64,000 bases of DNA from Rhodanobacter sp. C05. Lineage in GTDB: Bacteria > Pseudomonadota > Gammaproteobacteria > Xanthomonadales > Rhodanobacteraceae. A program made the translations under genes and the position numbers. The stretch lies in NCBI RefSeq assembly GCF_002001165.1, contig NZ_MUNQ01000013.1, forward strand, positions 1 to 64,000, given 5' to 3'. Shown here one piece after another: positions 12,305 to 21,500 of this stretch. Under the pieces are notes generated by a model that worked only from the letters and a program-made list of their open reading frames with translations, was not told the DNA's origin and searched no databases. The first letter of the stretch is position 1; each line of letters begins with the position of its first letter.

Positions 12305-13198
12305 TCAGCCACTACGGGCCAGCAGGTCTTCCACTTCGTGCAGCTGTGGCATGCCGCCCTGTGCGCCCAGCTTGCCGACCGACAGTGCGGCGGCAGCGCA
12401 GGCCTTGCGCACGGCTGTAGCCAAGCCTTCATGCAGGAAGGCCGCGAGCGCGGCGTTGAAGGTGTCGCCGGCGCCGGTGCTGTCGACCACATCGACCTGG
12501 AAACCGGATTGATGGATCGGTTCGCCCTGTTCGCGATACCACGCGCCTTCGGCGCCGCGGGTGAGCACGACAGGGCATGGCGCGCGCCGCATCAATGCAC
12601 GGAAATCTTCGGTGGGAACAGCGCCGAGCAAGATGGCGAGTTCGTGCTGGTTCGGTGTGACATAGCGAGCGAGCTTCAGCCAATCCACGGGCAGTTTTTG
12701 CGCGGGCGCAGGGTTGAGGATCACCGGCACGCCGAGTCGATGGCCGAGCCGCAAGGTGGCTTCCACGGTCTCCAGTGGAATCTCCATTTGCACCAAGACC
12801 GCATCGGCGCGGGCGATCAATGCCTGCGCCTGCTCGACTTGCGTCGGAGTCACGCGCGCGTTTGCGGCGGGGACCACGATGATCTGGTTCTCGCCATTGG
12901 CGACGGTGATCGAGGCGGTACCGCTGGCGCAATCATCGAGCTGGATGGTGTGGGTAAGAACAATGCTTTCGGCAACCAGCCCCTGGCGCAGTTGTTGACC
13001 GAACGCGTCAGCGCCGGTGGCGCCGACCAGCGCCACTTCGGCGCCCAGTCGAGCCGCGGCCACCGCCTGGTTCGCACCCTTGCCGCCTGGCACGGTGAGA
13101 AAGCGTTCGCCGAGAATGGTTTCACCGGGGCCGACGAAACGCGGCGCCTGGGTGACCAGATCCATGTTGATGCTGCCGACGACAACGATACGGGTCAT
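12305..13198 (-). CDS. rbsK: Ribokinase (PfkB family sugar kinase)
   Basis: Phosphorylates ribose to ribose-5-phosphate. The 297-residue protein begins MTRIVVVGSINMDLV and shows the PfkB signatures GGKGANQAVAAARLG (substrate side, about 40-54) and DSTGAGDTFNAAL (catalytic Asp and anion hole, near 245). NPAPAQKLP and the NQHELAIL segment are ribokinase-like. The start at 13198 puts the conserved beta strand at the N-terminus. No ribose transporter lies nearby, so it is a stand-alone scavenging gene. Another PfkB substrate is possible. Confidence 0.88.
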   Translation of the reverse strand: MTRIVVVGSINMDLVTQAPRFVGPGETILGERFLTVPGGKGANQAVAAARLGAEVALVGATGADAFGQQLRQGLVAESIVLTHTIQLDDCASGTASITVANGENQIIVVPAANARVTPTQVEQAQALIARADAVLVQMEIPLETVEATLRLGHRLGVPVILNPAPAQKLPVDWLKLARYVTPNQHELAILLGAVPTEDFRALMRRAPCPVVLTRGAEGAWYREQGEPIHQSGFQVDVVDSTGAGDTFNAALAAFLHEGLATAVRKACAAAALSVGKLGAQGGMPQLHEVEDLLARSG

Positions 13199-13263
13199 GA
13201 GATCCCAGGCCGACCTGTTCGAGAAAGGGTCGAGCATAAGCGATTGCGTCGTGCAGTAAAGGC

Positions 13264-13290
13264 GAAGGGCCGGCAATGAGCCGGCCCTTC
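13264..13290 (-). terminator. Hairpin terminator after the Spy-like gene
   Basis: GAAGGGCCGGC and GCCGGCCCTTC form a perfect 11-bp stem with a 5-base loop, 24 bases past the stop of the Spy-like gene. The tail on the minus strand is only weakly T-rich (GCCTTTACT). Confidence 0.6.
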
Positions 13291-13314
13291 GATGGAGGTG
13301 CGAGCAGGGTTGTC

Positions 13315-13755
13315 TTACTGTTTGTCGGAATCGTCGTCGGTCGAACTCTTCTTGTCCTGACGACGCTGCATGGCCTGTTGTTCCATCTGCTGGTATTGCT
13401 GCTTCTGGTTGTCGGTGAGCACGGCCTGCAGCTGGGTGTTGCTGTCCTGCATGATCGAGCGCATTTTCGCGCGGCGATCGCGCGGCGCGAGCGTGTCATC
13501 CGCGCGCAACTGCTGCATCTGCTGCTGCCGGTTCTGCAGGATCGGCTCGATCTTGGCCGCCTGTGCCGGCGTCAGCTGGAGCTTGCGGCTGAGCCGCGCG
13601 ATCTGGCGTTGCGGATCGGGTGCCTGGTGCGACGGCTTCATGGATGCCGCGTCGGTGGAAGCGGTGCTGTCCTGGAACGGCTGTGCCATGACGGTGCCGG
13701 TGCCGGCGATACCCAGGGCGAAGCCGAGCAAGGCAAGGCGAAGAACAGGTTTCAT
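13315..13755 (-). CDS. Spy/CpxP-like periplasmic protein with LTxxQ motif
   Basis: A 146-residue exported protein. The start MKPVLRLALLGFALGIAG with VMA-Q cleavage near residue 25 is a clear signal peptide. The mature part is helical and Gln/Arg-rich, with LQLTPAQAAKIEPIL (LTxxQ motif) and a second related stretch, LQAVLTDNQKQQYQQM. In Spy/CpxP proteins such motifs mark a cradle-shaped periplasmic chaperone or stress sensor. GGAG lies 8 bases before the ATG at 13755. No two-component genes are adjacent, so control by Cpx- or Bae-type signalling is only a guess. The tail is acidic (STDDDSDKQ). Confidence 0.75.
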   Translation of the reverse strand: MKPVLRLALLGFALGIAGTGTVMAQPFQDSTASTDAASMKPSHQAPDPQRQIARLSRKLQLTPAQAAKIEPILQNRQQQMQQLRADDTLAPRDRRAKMRSIMQDSNTQLQAVLTDNQKQQYQQMEQQAMQRRQDKKSSTDDDSDKQ

Positions 13756-13952
13756 CGCGAGATCTCCAGAATGAGTGGGCAACAAACCCCGAACGCGAGA
13801 CCAGACACAAGCGTTGACCCGGGTTTTCCGATTTCATCGCCATGCCTTGCGGTGGCCACACCATATCGAGATGAAGCCGGGCAATCAGCGCTTGAAACAT
13901 GCAGTGCCGCCCCGATCCTTTACTCGCTGCCACCGTTGTCGAGGATATAGCG

Positions 13953-14639
13953 ATGATCGAACTGCATTACTGGCCAACCCCGAACGGTCACAAGATCACG
14001 ATGTTCCTTGAGGAGGCGGGGCTGCCGTATGAGATCAGGCCGGTGAACATCGGCAAGGGGGAGCAGTTCAAGCCGGAGTTCCTGCGGATATCACCGAACA
14101 ACCGGATGCCGGCGATCGTCGATCGTGCGCCGACGGATGGCGGTGCGCCGATCAGCGTGTTCGAGTCTGGCGCGATCCTGCAATATCTGGCGGAGAAGAA
14201 CGATCGCTTCCTGCCGCTCGATCCGCGCGGCCGCGCCACGGCAATGGAATGGTTGTTCTGGCAGGTAGGTGGACTCGGTCCGATGCTGGGACAGAACCAT
14301 CACTTCAACCGTTATGCGCCGGAGAAGATTCCTTACGCGATCGAACGCTATGTCAACGAAACCCATCGTTTGTACGGAGTATTGAATAGACGTCTGGATG
14401 GCCGGAGGTTCATTGCTGGTACGGAGTACACGATTGCCGACATGGCGGCCTATCCGTGGATCGTGCCGCATGAGGCGCAGGGCATGACGCTGGTGGAATT
14501 CCCGCATCTCAAGATCTGGTTCGAGGCGATCCGCGAACGAGCAGCGACGCAACGCGCGTATGCGATCGGCGAAACGGTCAAGGAACAGACCGACCTTCGC
14601 ACGGACGAAGAGGCGCGCAGGATTTTGTTCGGACAAAGA
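13953..14639 (+). CDS. yfcG: YfcG-like glutathione S-transferase (disulfide-bond oxidoreductase)
   Basis: A protein of about 229 residues that closely follows E. coli YfcG, a Nu-class GST with disulfide reductase activity using glutathione. Shared blocks include PTPNGHKITMFLEEAGLPY (N-terminal thioredoxin fold), LRISPNNRMPAIVD (cis-Pro region), FESGAILQYLAEK (glutathione binding) and LFWQVGGLGPMLGQNHHF (helical domain). The start at 13953 follows GAGGA and gives MIELHYWPTP, equivalent to the YfcG N-terminus. It is a single gene between two minus-strand genes. Confidence 0.9.
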
Positions 14640-14684
14640 TAGCGCTACAGGACGAACCGGTAGTGCGGAAAGGGAAGTCCGCGC

Positions 14685-15302
14685 TCAGTGCGCGCGGCCG
14701 ATCCCGGAGTCGTCACCCTGTTCCAGGGCCGGTGCCGGGCCAGCCACCGCCAGTAGCGACTGCGCGTAGCTGTCCTCGATGCTGACGGTGGATACCTCGT
14801 CCCAGCTGAAGAACGAAGCCTCACGCATCCATTCCGCATCGGGGCTGAGTTCCTGCATGTAGAAACCATCGTCGTCGACGCTGACCAGCCGGCCGATGTA
14901 GCAGACCTCGGCTTCGTCCTCGCTGTCCACGTGCACGCCGATCACCGGAGCCTGCGCACCGGCGGCCTGGATCACTTCGCGGATATTGTCCAGCGGGAAT
15001 CCGCGTGGCGGACGCGGCAGGATGTGCTTCAACGCCAGGGCCTTCTCGAAGAACACATGGTGCTTGTCCGGCGACTCCAGCTCGGAGATGTCACGGTGAC
15101 GCATCACGTACATGCCGTCGTAGGTGATGCCGTCGCCGACTACCCACAGCAGGAAGAACTCGCGCCCGACACCGCCCACGTAACCGCAGAAACTGCCGTG
15201 CTCGAGATCCTCGCGCCACAACCGCACCAGCGTCTGCTTCTGCTGCGCTTCACGCAGCTGGGCACGCTGGCCGGTGTTTTTCAATTCGATGATGTTGGTC
15301 AC
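14685..15302 (-). CDS. Conserved hypothetical protein downstream of hslU
   Basis: A 205-residue soluble, acidic protein with no signal peptide and no membrane segment. I do not recognise a named domain. Seen: an N-terminal basic/Gln-rich helix (TGQRAQLREAQQKQTLVRLW), then a compact beta-rich stretch with GSFCGYVGGVGREFFLLWVV, a histidine-rich KHHVFF, and an SFFSWDEVSTVSIEDSYAQSL segment resembling an Sm/LSm-like small beta-barrel pattern. That resemblance is weak. It starts at a GTG at 15302 and lies 50 bases after hslU on the same strand, so it may share the hslVU transcript. Confidence 0.7.
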   Translation of the reverse strand: MTNIIELKNTGQRAQLREAQQKQTLVRLWREDLEHGSFCGYVGGVGREFFLLWVVGDGITYDGMYVMRHRDISELESPDKHHVFFEKALALKHILPRPPRGFPLDNIREVIQAAGAQAPVIGVHVDSEDEAEVCYIGRLVSVDDDGFYMQELSPDAEWMREASFFSWDEVSTVSIEDSYAQSLLAVAGPAPALEQGDDSGIGRAH

Positions 15303-15337
15303 GGTGCCATTTTAACAGATCGGTCCGACTCGCTTGT

Positions 15338-15367
15338 TTACAGGATGTAGCGTTACAGAATGTAGCG
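15338..15367 (-). repeat. Tandem 15-bp duplication of the hslU 3' end
   Basis: Read on the minus strand, hslU ends CGCTACATTCTGTAA (Arg-Tyr-Ile-Leu-stop). It is immediately followed by CGCTACATCCTGTAA, which again spells Arg-Tyr-Ile-Leu-stop in frame. The copies differ at one base. Confidence 0.85.
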
Positions 15368-16690
15368 GCTGAGGTCTTCGTTCTGGACCAGGCTACCGAG
15401 GCTGTTGTCTACATGTTCGGCGTCGATCTTGTAACTTTCGCCGGATTTGTCTGCAGCTTCGTAGGAGATTTTTTCGAGCAAGCGTTCCATCACGGTATGC
15501 AGCCGGCGCGCGCCGATGTTTTCGGTGCGCTCGTTCACCTGGAATGCCACCTCGGCCAGCCGGTCGATGCCCGAATCGGTGAATTCGATCGTCACCCCTT
15601 CGGTGCCAAGCAGGGCGACGTACTGCTTGGTCAGCGCATTGTGCGGTTCGCGCAGGATCCGCTTGAAGTCGCCGACCGACAGCGCGGACAACTCGACGCG
15701 AATCGGCAACCGGCCCTGCAGCTCCGGAATCAGGTCCGACGGCTTGGCCAGCGAAAATGCACCCGAAGCGATGAACAGCATGTGGTCGGTCTTGATCGGA
15801 CCATACTTGGTCGACACCGTGGAACCTTCCACCAGCGGCAGCAGGTCGCGCTGCACGCCTTCGCGACTGACACCGGCATGGCCGTGGTCGCCGCGCTGGG
15901 CGACCTTGTCGATCTCGTCGATGAACACGATGCCATTCTGCTCGGCCGCCTCCATCGCCTGCGCGCGGATTTCCTCGTCGTTGAGCAGCTTGCCGGCTTC
16001 CTCGTCGATCAGCAGCGGGCGCGCCAGCTTGATTGCCAACTTCCGTTGTTGCGTCTTGGCGCCGCCGATGTTCTGGAACATCTGGCGCAGCTGCGCACCC
16101 ATCTCCTCCATGCCCGGCGGCGACATGATCTCGACGCCCACGTTCATGGCGAAGTCCAGCTCGATCTCGCGTTCGTCCAGCGTGCCCTCGCGCAGCTGCT
16201 TGCGCAGCTTCTGGCGGGTGTCGCTGTCGATCGCCGGTGTGGCGGTGTCGTGGCTCCAGTCGGTCGGTGTCTGCCGGCGCGGCAGCAGGGCGTCGAGGAT
16301 GCGGTCTTCGGCGCGATCCTCGGCTTGTGTGCGCACGCGCTTGATCGCATGCTCGCGAGTCAGTTTGTAAGCCACATCCGCAAGATCACGGATGATCGAC
16401 TCGACGTCCTTGCCGACGTAACCGACCTCGGTGAATTTGGTCGCCTCGACCTTCACGAACGGTGCGTTTGCCAGCGTGGCGAGGCGGCGCGCGATCTCGG
16501 TCTTGCCCACGCCGGTCGGGCCGATCATCAGGATGTTCTTCGGCGTGATCTCGTTGCGCATTTCCGGCGGAAGCTGCATGCGCCGCCAGCGGCTGCGCAG
16601 CGCTACCGCCACGGCACGCTTGGCGTCGTGCTGGCCGATGATGTAGCGGTCGAGTTCGTTGACGATTTCGCGCGGGGTGAGTTCGGACAT
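15353..16690 (-). CDS. hslU: ATP-dependent protease ATPase subunit HslU
   Basis: HslU (ClpY) is the AAA+ unfoldase ring that feeds proteins into the HslV peptidase. The 445-residue product has Walker [16 protein letters not shown] (about 57-71), the inserted I-domain (about 110-240, charged, LLPRRQTP to [11 protein letters not shown]), Walker [12 protein letters not shown], sensor/arginine-finger region GRLPIRVEL, and the family C-terminus LSRYIL, which docks into HslV to activate it. It is downstream of hslV, separated by 127 bases holding a REP-like repeat. Confidence 0.97.
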   Translation of the reverse strand: MSELTPREIVNELDRYIIGQHDAKRAVAVALRSRWRRMQLPPEMRNEITPKNILMIGPTGVGKTEIARRLATLANAPFVKVEATKFTEVGYVGKDVESIIRDLADVAYKLTREHAIKRVRTQAEDRAEDRILDALLPRRQTPTDWSHDTATPAIDSDTRQKLRKQLREGTLDEREIELDFAMNVGVEIMSPPGMEEMGAQLRQMFQNIGGAKTQQRKLAIKLARPLLIDEEAGKLLNDEEIRAQAMEAAEQNGIVFIDEIDKVAQRGDHGHAGVSREGVQRDLLPLVEGSTVSTKYGPIKTDHMLFIASGAFSLAKPSDLIPELQGRLPIRVELSALSVGDFKRILREPHNALTKQYVALLGTEGVTIEFTDSGIDRLAEVAFQVNERTENIGARRLHTVMERLLEKISYEAADKSGESYKIDAEHVDNSLGSLVQNEDLSRYIL

Positions 16691-16720
16691 GGTCTTCGCC
16701 GGGAATGGGTATTTGGGCCG

Positions 16721-16795
16721 TCATTTCGGCGAAAGCCGGAATCCAGTGTGGTTGCCTTTGAAGTCGCTGGATCCCGGCTTTCGCCGGGATAACGA
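16721..16795. repeat. REP-like dispersed inverted repeat (copy 1, between hslV and hslU)
   Basis: The left arm TCATTTCGGCGAAAGCCGGA plus ATCCAG and the right arm CTGGATCCCGGCTTTCGCCG plus GGATAACGA are inverted copies of one GC-rich unit, about 20 bases apart. A second copy of the same design is at 62485-62561. Each arm is itself a small hairpin (CCGGCGAAAGCCGG type), typical of REP/BIME elements. Confidence 0.8.
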
Positions 16796-16817
16796 TGAAG
16801 ATGGCTTTCGCGTGTGG

Positions 16818-17354
16818 CTACAGCTCTTCGATACTGACGTTGTGATTGGTATAGATGCAGATGTCGCCGGCGATCTTCAGCGCCTTCTCGACGATGGTGC
16901 GTGCATCCAGTTCGGTGTTTTCCAGCAGTGCCAGCGCGGCCGACTGCGCGAACGGGCCACCGGAACCGATCGCGATCAGGCCGTGTTCGGGCTCCACCAC
17001 GTCGCCATTACCGGAAATCAGCAGCGAGGTTTCCTTGTCGGCGACCGCCAGCATCGCCTCGAGCCGACCGAAGCGGCGGTCGGTGCGCCATTCCTTGGCC
17101 ATCTCCACCGCGGCGCGGGTGAGGTTGCTGTTGTGCTTTTCGAGTTTCTGCTCGAACAGTTCGAACAGAGTGAATGCATCGGCGGTGGCGCCGGCGAAAC
17201 CGGCCACCACGTCACCGCTCTTGCCGAGCCGGCGCACCTTGCGCGCGTTGCCCTTCATCACCGTATTGCCGAGCGTGACCTGGCCGTCGCTGCCGATCAC
17301 GACTCGACCCTCGCGACGCACGCAGACGATGGTGGTGGCGTGGAAGGATTCCAT
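16818..17354 (-). CDS. hslV: ATP-dependent protease peptidase subunit HslV
   Basis: HslV (ClpQ) is the proteasome-like threonine peptidase partner of HslU. The 178-residue protein begins [16 protein letters not shown]; removal of the leader exposes the catalytic threonine of [22 protein letters not shown] and [16 protein letters not shown] are conserved family blocks. The start at 17354 has GGAG 5 bases upstream. The frame stays open further upstream, but those residues do not resemble the family. It is first in the hslV-hslU pair. Confidence 0.97.
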   Translation of the reverse strand: MESFHATTIVCVRREGRVVIGSDGQVTLGNTVMKGNARKVRRLGKSGDVVAGFAGATADAFTLFELFEQKLEKHNSNLTRAAVEMAKEWRTDRRFGRLEAMLAVADKETSLLISGNGDVVEPEHGLIAIGSGGPFAQSAALALLENTELDARTIVEKALKIAGDICIYTNHNVSIEEL

Positions 17355-17422
17355 GAGAACTCCGCAGTAAGTCGATTCCGCTGAGGTGGGGCTGCGCCGG
17401 CGCGAATCCAAGCGGCGGCAGC

Positions 17423-17755
17423 TCAGCGACGGTTCCACAACAACACGGCAACCGCTGCGAAGATGCACCACACCAGCAGGGCGCCGGCGAGCGCCGGCAA
17501 CAGGCGCATGCGGTCGACCAGCCAGTACAGCGCCAGCAGGTAAGCCACATAAGGCACTATCGCCCACAGGCCGAACACGATGGTGGCCTTGAGCTCGGCG
17601 TTGCCGCGCTCGCTGCCCACTACGTAATGGGCCATCAGCGCGAAGGTGGGGAACAGCGGCAGCAGGCCGGCAATGTAGTAGTTGCGGGTGCGTGCCAGCA
17701 GGCCGATCAGCAGCACCATCAGTGCGCCAATCAGTGATTTGATCAGCAGGCTCAT
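17423..17755 (-). CDS. GlpM-like small integral membrane protein
   Basis: A 110-residue, very hydrophobic protein with about four predicted membrane segments ([76 protein letters not shown]). The block [20 protein letters not shown] is characteristic of Pseudomonas GlpM, a membrane protein reported to affect alginate production. The biochemical role is unknown. Start at 17755, 22 bases after the xerC stop, so probably co-transcribed with xerC. Confidence 0.75.
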   Translation of the reverse strand: MSLLIKSLIGALMVLLIGLLARTRNYYIAGLLPLFPTFALMAHYVVGSERGNAELKATIVFGLWAIVPYVAYLLALYWLVDRMRLLPALAGALLVWCIFAAVAVLLWNRR

Positions 17756-17777
17756 GCGCGGGCCGGTCCGATGGCGA

Positions 17778-18662
17778 TCATTTGCGTCGTGCGCGGGGAT
17801 GCGCTGCGTCGTACACCTTGGCCAGATGCTGGAAGTCCAGGTGGGTGTAGATCTGCGTAGTGGCGATGTCGGCGTGGCCGAGCAGTTCCTGCACCGCGCG
17901 CAGATCACCGGAGGATTCCAGCATGTGGCTGGCGAAAGTGTGACGCAGCAGATGCGGATGGATGTGCTTCGGGATGCCCTGCTGCAGCGCCAGCTTGTTC
18001 ATGCGCAGCTGTACCGTGCGCGGGTTGATCGGCGCGCCGCCGCGACCGCGGAAGACCGCGCCGTCTGCCGGCATGCCTTGCTCCGCACCGAGTGCGCGCA
18101 ACGCGGCGATCGCGTGCCGGCCGACCGGGACGATGCGGGTCTTGCTGCCCTTGCCAAGTACACGCACTTCGCCGTCATCCAGCTTGAGGTCGGCCCAGCG
18201 CAGGCTTACCAGTTCGGATAGGCGCAGGCCGCTTGAATAGAACAGCTCCAGCATCGCGCGGTCGCGAACGGCCAGTTTGCCGCCGCTGTCCGTTTCGACC
18301 AACGCACCGGCTTCGTCCACGTCGAGCACCTGCGGCAGCTTGCGGCGCACCTTGGGACCGCGCACACCGAGCAGCGGATCGCTGGCCAGCAGGCCCTCGC
18401 GGCTGAGCTGGCGGAACAGGCTGCGGCAGGACGACAGCAGGCGCTGCAGACTCTTCGGCGCCAGTCCGCCGCGGTGTTCGCCGGCGACGAAGCTGCGCAT
18501 CCGGTTCGGGTCGAGTACATCGAACGAAGCCAGCTGCTGGGCCTGCATGAAACGCAGCAGCTTGGCCAGGTCACGCCGGTAACCGTCGACGGTGTGTGGC
18601 GAGGCCTGCCGCTCGCCGGCGAGACGGGCGAGCCAGTGCTCGACCTGTTGCTCAGGCGTCAT
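17778..18662 (-). CDS. xerC: Site-specific tyrosine recombinase XerC
   Basis: XerC acts with XerD at dif to resolve chromosome dimers. The 294-residue protein matches XerC length, with an N-terminal core-binding SAM-like domain (1-95) and a C-terminal catalytic domain. All catalytic residues are visible: Arg147 (SSGLRLSE), Lys171 (GKGSKTR), His237 and Arg240 (HPHLLRHTF), His263 (LLGHADIATTQ) and the nucleophile Tyr272 (IYTHL). It lies 6 bases downstream of the DUF484 gene in the conserved dapF-DUF484-xerC order, which separates it from XerD and integrases. Confidence 0.95.
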   Translation of the reverse strand: MTPEQQVEHWLARLAGERQASPHTVDGYRRDLAKLLRFMQAQQLASFDVLDPNRMRSFVAGEHRGGLAPKSLQRLLSSCRSLFRQLSREGLLASDPLLGVRGPKVRRKLPQVLDVDEAGALVETDSGGKLAVRDRAMLELFYSSGLRLSELVSLRWADLKLDDGEVRVLGKGSKTRIVPVGRHAIAALRALGAEQGMPADGAVFRGRGGAPINPRTVQLRMNKLALQQGIPKHIHPHLLRHTFASHMLESSGDLRAVQELLGHADIATTQIYTHLDFQHLAKVYDAAHPRARRK

Positions 18663-18668
18663 CGCGTC

Positions 18669-19355
18669 TCAGGAGACATCCCGCGCACGTGCCAGGGCGG
18701 CGGTGATGGTGGCGGCGATCATCTTCAGGAACAGTGTGCCCATGCCCGGCTGGAAGCGGTCCGGGCTGTGGCTGCCGATCGCCAGGATGCCGGCGTCGCC
18801 CAGCCGCATCATCGCGACCGAGCGGATCTGCCCGGCATCGGCACCGAACAGCCGGTTGAGCTTTTCGTTGGACAGGCGCCCGGAGACGGGTTCGTTGTGC
18901 TGCAGGAAGTCGGCAAACTCCGGCAGCGCGGTGGCGCCGCCGGCCACTTGTTGCAGCCAGTCGGCGCGCGGCAACTGCGGCTCGTCACCGAACAGCATCA
19001 AGCTCACCTGTTCGGTGTGGAAATCCGCGCTGAGCTTGGCCATCACGGTGCGCGCGGTCACCTCCAGCGTGTTCGCGCGCAGCAGAGCCACGGTGAGCGC
19101 ATGCACACGTTCCATCAGCTTCTCGTTCTCGGCGGCGATCTCGATGAGTTCGGCCAACCGGCGTTCCAGTTCGGAATTCTTGTCGCGCAGGCTTTGCAGC
19201 TGGTACACCGCCAGCGACGACACCGCACCCTGCTCGCGCGGCATCGTCAGCTTCGCTGCCAGATCAGGGTATTCGCTGAGGAACTCCGGGTGACGCTTCA
19301 GATAGGCCGCGACCACGCGAGCCTGGGTGGCGTCATCAAGCAGGGTTGCGGTCAT
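18669..19355 (-). CDS. DUF484 family protein (GAF-like)
   Basis: A 228-residue cytoplasmic protein of the DUF484/YigA family found between dapF and xerC in many gammaproteobacteria. Seen: an N-terminal VVAYLKRHPEFLSEYPDL block, a coiled-coil-like helix (about 50-95, LRDKNSELERRLAELIEIAAEN), and a GAF-like C-terminal half ending SPDRFQPGMGTLFLKMI. The molecular function is not established. The context suggests co-expression with XerC. Confidence 0.88.
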   Translation of the reverse strand: MTATLLDDATQARVVAAYLKRHPEFLSEYPDLAAKLTMPREQGAVSSLAVYQLQSLRDKNSELERRLAELIEIAAENEKLMERVHALTVALLRANTLEVTARTVMAKLSADFHTEQVSLMLFGDEPQLPRADWLQQVAGGATALPEFADFLQHNEPVSGRLSNEKLNRLFGADAGQIRSVAMMRLGDAGILAIGSHSPDRFQPGMGTLFLKMIAATITAALARARDVS

Positions 19356-19449
19356 GCGCGAATGTCCTCGAACCGGTGCGGAGCAAGCTGGGAAGGCATG
19401 CCGTCAGGCTGGAGTGTGCGATGGACGCGGGCGCGCTTCAACCGCTGCG

Positions 19450-20298
19450 TCAAGCGGTGAGGGCGGGAACCGTCCATTCGCCCTCGAAAGCGAACGCGGC
19501 CGGGCCGGTCATCCAGAGGGCATGACCAGGGCCGGCCCAGTCGATCCGCAGGGTGCCGCCGGGCAGTTCCACCAGGACCCGGTCGTCGACTTCGGCACGC
19601 TGATGCAGCACGGCCATTGCGGCGCAGGCTCCGGTGCCGCAGGCCAGCGTCCAGCCGGCGCCGCGCTCGTGCACGCGCAGGCGCAGGTGGCCGCGGTCGA
19701 CGCGCTGCACAAAACCCGCGTTGGCACCCTGCCCAAAGCGACTGTGGCCGGACAGCAGCGGCCCAAGCCGCTGCAGCTCGGGTGCGTGCAGGTCGGGCAC
19801 GGTCACCACCACATGCGGATTGCCCATCGACACCGCACCGATTTCCAGCGTGTGGTCACCTGTCTCGATCAAGTAGTGATCGGCGGCCGACGCTGCCGTC
19901 AACGGGATCCGGGCCGGTTCAAACACCGGCTCGCCCATGTCCACGGTGACTTCGTGGGCACCGAGCAGGCGCACCGTCACCCGGCCGGACGGACTCTCGA
20001 TCAAGACATTCTCGCCAAGCGTCAGGGCGCCTTCGCGATGCAGCCACGCCGCTACGCAGCGCACACCGTTGCCGCACTGGCCCGAGGGCGAGCCGTCGGC
20101 GTTCCAGATGCCGTAATAGAACGCGCAGGACGGATCACGTGCCGGCTCCACGCTCAGCAGCTGGTCGAAACCCACACCGGTATGCCGGTCGGCCAGCGCG
20201 CGGATTTGCGTGGCGTTCAGCGGGAAATGACGTTGCCGGCAATCCAGCACGACAAAGTCGTTGCCGATGCCATGCATTTTCGAGAAATGCAGTTGCAT
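19450..20298 (-). CDS. dapF: Diaminopimelate epimerase
   Basis: Converts LL- to meso-diaminopimelate for lysine and peptidoglycan synthesis. The 282-residue protein begins MQLHFSKMHGIGNDFVVLD and has both catalytic cysteines in context: GQCGNGVRC (Cys75) and LACGTGACAA near 225. The start at 20298 gives the canonical N-terminus. It follows lptM by 13 bases and precedes the DUF484 gene. Confidence 0.96.
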   Translation of the reverse strand: MQLHFSKMHGIGNDFVVLDCRQRHFPLNATQIRALADRHTGVGFDQLLSVEPARDPSCAFYYGIWNADGSPSGQCGNGVRCVAAWLHREGALTLGENVLIESPSGRVTVRLLGAHEVTVDMGEPVFEPARIPLTAASAADHYLIETGDHTLEIGAVSMGNPHVVVTVPDLHAPELQRLGPLLSGHSRFGQGANAGFVQRVDRGHLRLRVHERGAGWTLACGTGACAAMAVLHQRAEVDDRVLVELPGGTLRIDWAGPGHALWMTGPAAFAFEGEWTVPALTA

Positions 20299-20311
20299 GG
20301 TTTGGCCGAGG

Positions 20312-20491
20312 TCAGTACTGGTCGCTGTCTTGCGTTTCCACGCTTGCCGCCGGGGCCGGCATGCGGGGCTTCGCCGTACTCGATGCCGACACCGGCTTGG
20401 TCGGCGGCAGCACCAGCGGGCCTTTCTGGCCACAGCCGGCAAGCAGGGCGACAACAAGGCAGAGCGGCAGCAGCAAGAAGGATCGATGCAT
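20312..20491 (-). CDS. lptM: LptM-type small lipoprotein
   Basis: A 59-residue lipoprotein: signal segment MHRSFLLLPLCLVVALLAG, then the lipobox Cys in AGCGQKGPLVLPP. The CGQKGPLxLP motif is diagnostic of LptM (formerly YifL), which helps LptD oxidation and maturation in the outer membrane of E. coli. It ends with an Ala/Ser/Pro-rich tail (PAPAASVETQDSDQY). It sits immediately before dapF, as in E. coli. The frame is open upstream, but the signal peptide fixes the start at 20491. Confidence 0.92.
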   Translation of the reverse strand: MHRSFLLLPLCLVVALLAGCGQKGPLVLPPTKPVSASSTAKPRMPAPAASVETQDSDQY

Positions 20492-20609
20492 GGCGAGTTT
20501 CCTGTGGACGGTCGCAGTATAGCGAGGCTCGCTGAACCAGCCGCAGTGCCGGGTCATCGCCGTTATGATGCACGCCAGAGCGCACACCGAGGCGACGAGG
20601 AGAGACCCG

Positions 20610-21299
20610 ATGGACTGGAGCACGTTGCTGCGCATGCCGATGACGGTGCTGCTGGTGTTGGCGGCGGTCTTTCTGCTGGTGACACTAATGCAGCTGGTGG
20701 TATTGCGCCGGCACCTGCACAACGGTCGACGGCTGGCGGCCAGTTGGCGTGCCCTGCTGTGTCTGCTCTGTTTCGCACTGACCCTCCTGCTGGCCGGTAC
20801 CGGTGTCGCGCTGCGTGGTTACCGGCTGCTGGCCGAAGAAACACCGGTAGTCGATATCGACGCCCACATCCTGTCGCCGCAGCGTTGGGCGCTCACCTTG
20901 AGTTGGCCCGATGGCAGCACGCGGCAGGCGCAACTGTCCGGGGACGACTGGCGCGTCGAGGCGGTGGTGCTGAAGTGGAAACTGCCGGCGCTGCTGGCCG
21001 GGTTGCCGCCGCTGTATCGGCTCGACCGTCTGTCTGGCCGCTATGACGATCCCGCGCAGGAGGCAAATGCGCCACGCACCGTGATCAGCCTGGGCGAGGC
21101 TGATACATTCGATCTGCTCAATCTCAAGAAGCAGTATCCACAATGGCTGCCCGAAGTCGACACGCTCTACGGCAGCGGTGCGTTCCTGCCCTTGGTCGAT
21201 CAGGGCCACTACAGCATCAGCCTGATGCGCACCGGCGCACTGGTGGCGCGCCCGGATGACGCCACGGCGCAGCGGATCGGTTCGCCCCTCGGCGGTTGA
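20610..21299 (+). CDS. Two-segment inner-membrane protein with periplasmic domain, function unknown
   Basis: A 229-residue protein. Two N-terminal membrane segments (about 10-32 and 47-70: TVLLVLAAVFLLVTLMQLVV and LLCLLCFALTLLLAGTGVAL) are followed by a soluble beta-rich domain of about 150 residues, probably periplasmic (WALTLSWPDGSTRQAQLSG to LMRTGALVARP). I do not recognise the family; similar proteins seem to occur in related bacteria. GAGGAGA 6-12 bases before the ATG at 20610 supports the start. It is divergent from lptM, and TATGAT at 20564-20569 is a possible -10. Confidence 0.75.
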   Translation: MDWSTLLRMPMTVLLVLAAVFLLVTLMQLVVLRRHLHNGRRLAASWRALLCLLCFALTLLLAGTGVALRGYRLLAEETPVVDIDAHILSPQRWALTLSWPDGSTRQAQLSGDDWRVEAVVLKWKLPALLAGLPPLYRLDRLSGRYDDPAQEANAPRTVISLGEADTFDLLNLKKQYPQWLPEVDTLYGSGAFLPLVDQGHYSISLMRTGALVARPDDATAQRIGSPLGG

Positions 21300-21500
21300 G
21301 GTCGGCGTCGGCTGGATTCGGTCGATGCCGACCAGCTGCGGATAGATCGCAGGAACTTGAGTCCGCGTGCCTGCGCACCACGCTGCTAGATTTGCGCCAC
21401 CTGCCCGCTGGCTGGCATGCCGCATGTGGATCCGTGGGGTTCGCACATGGCGGATTAGCGAGGCGGGTTCATCGAGTCATATCCCTGTCAGGAGAGAAAC

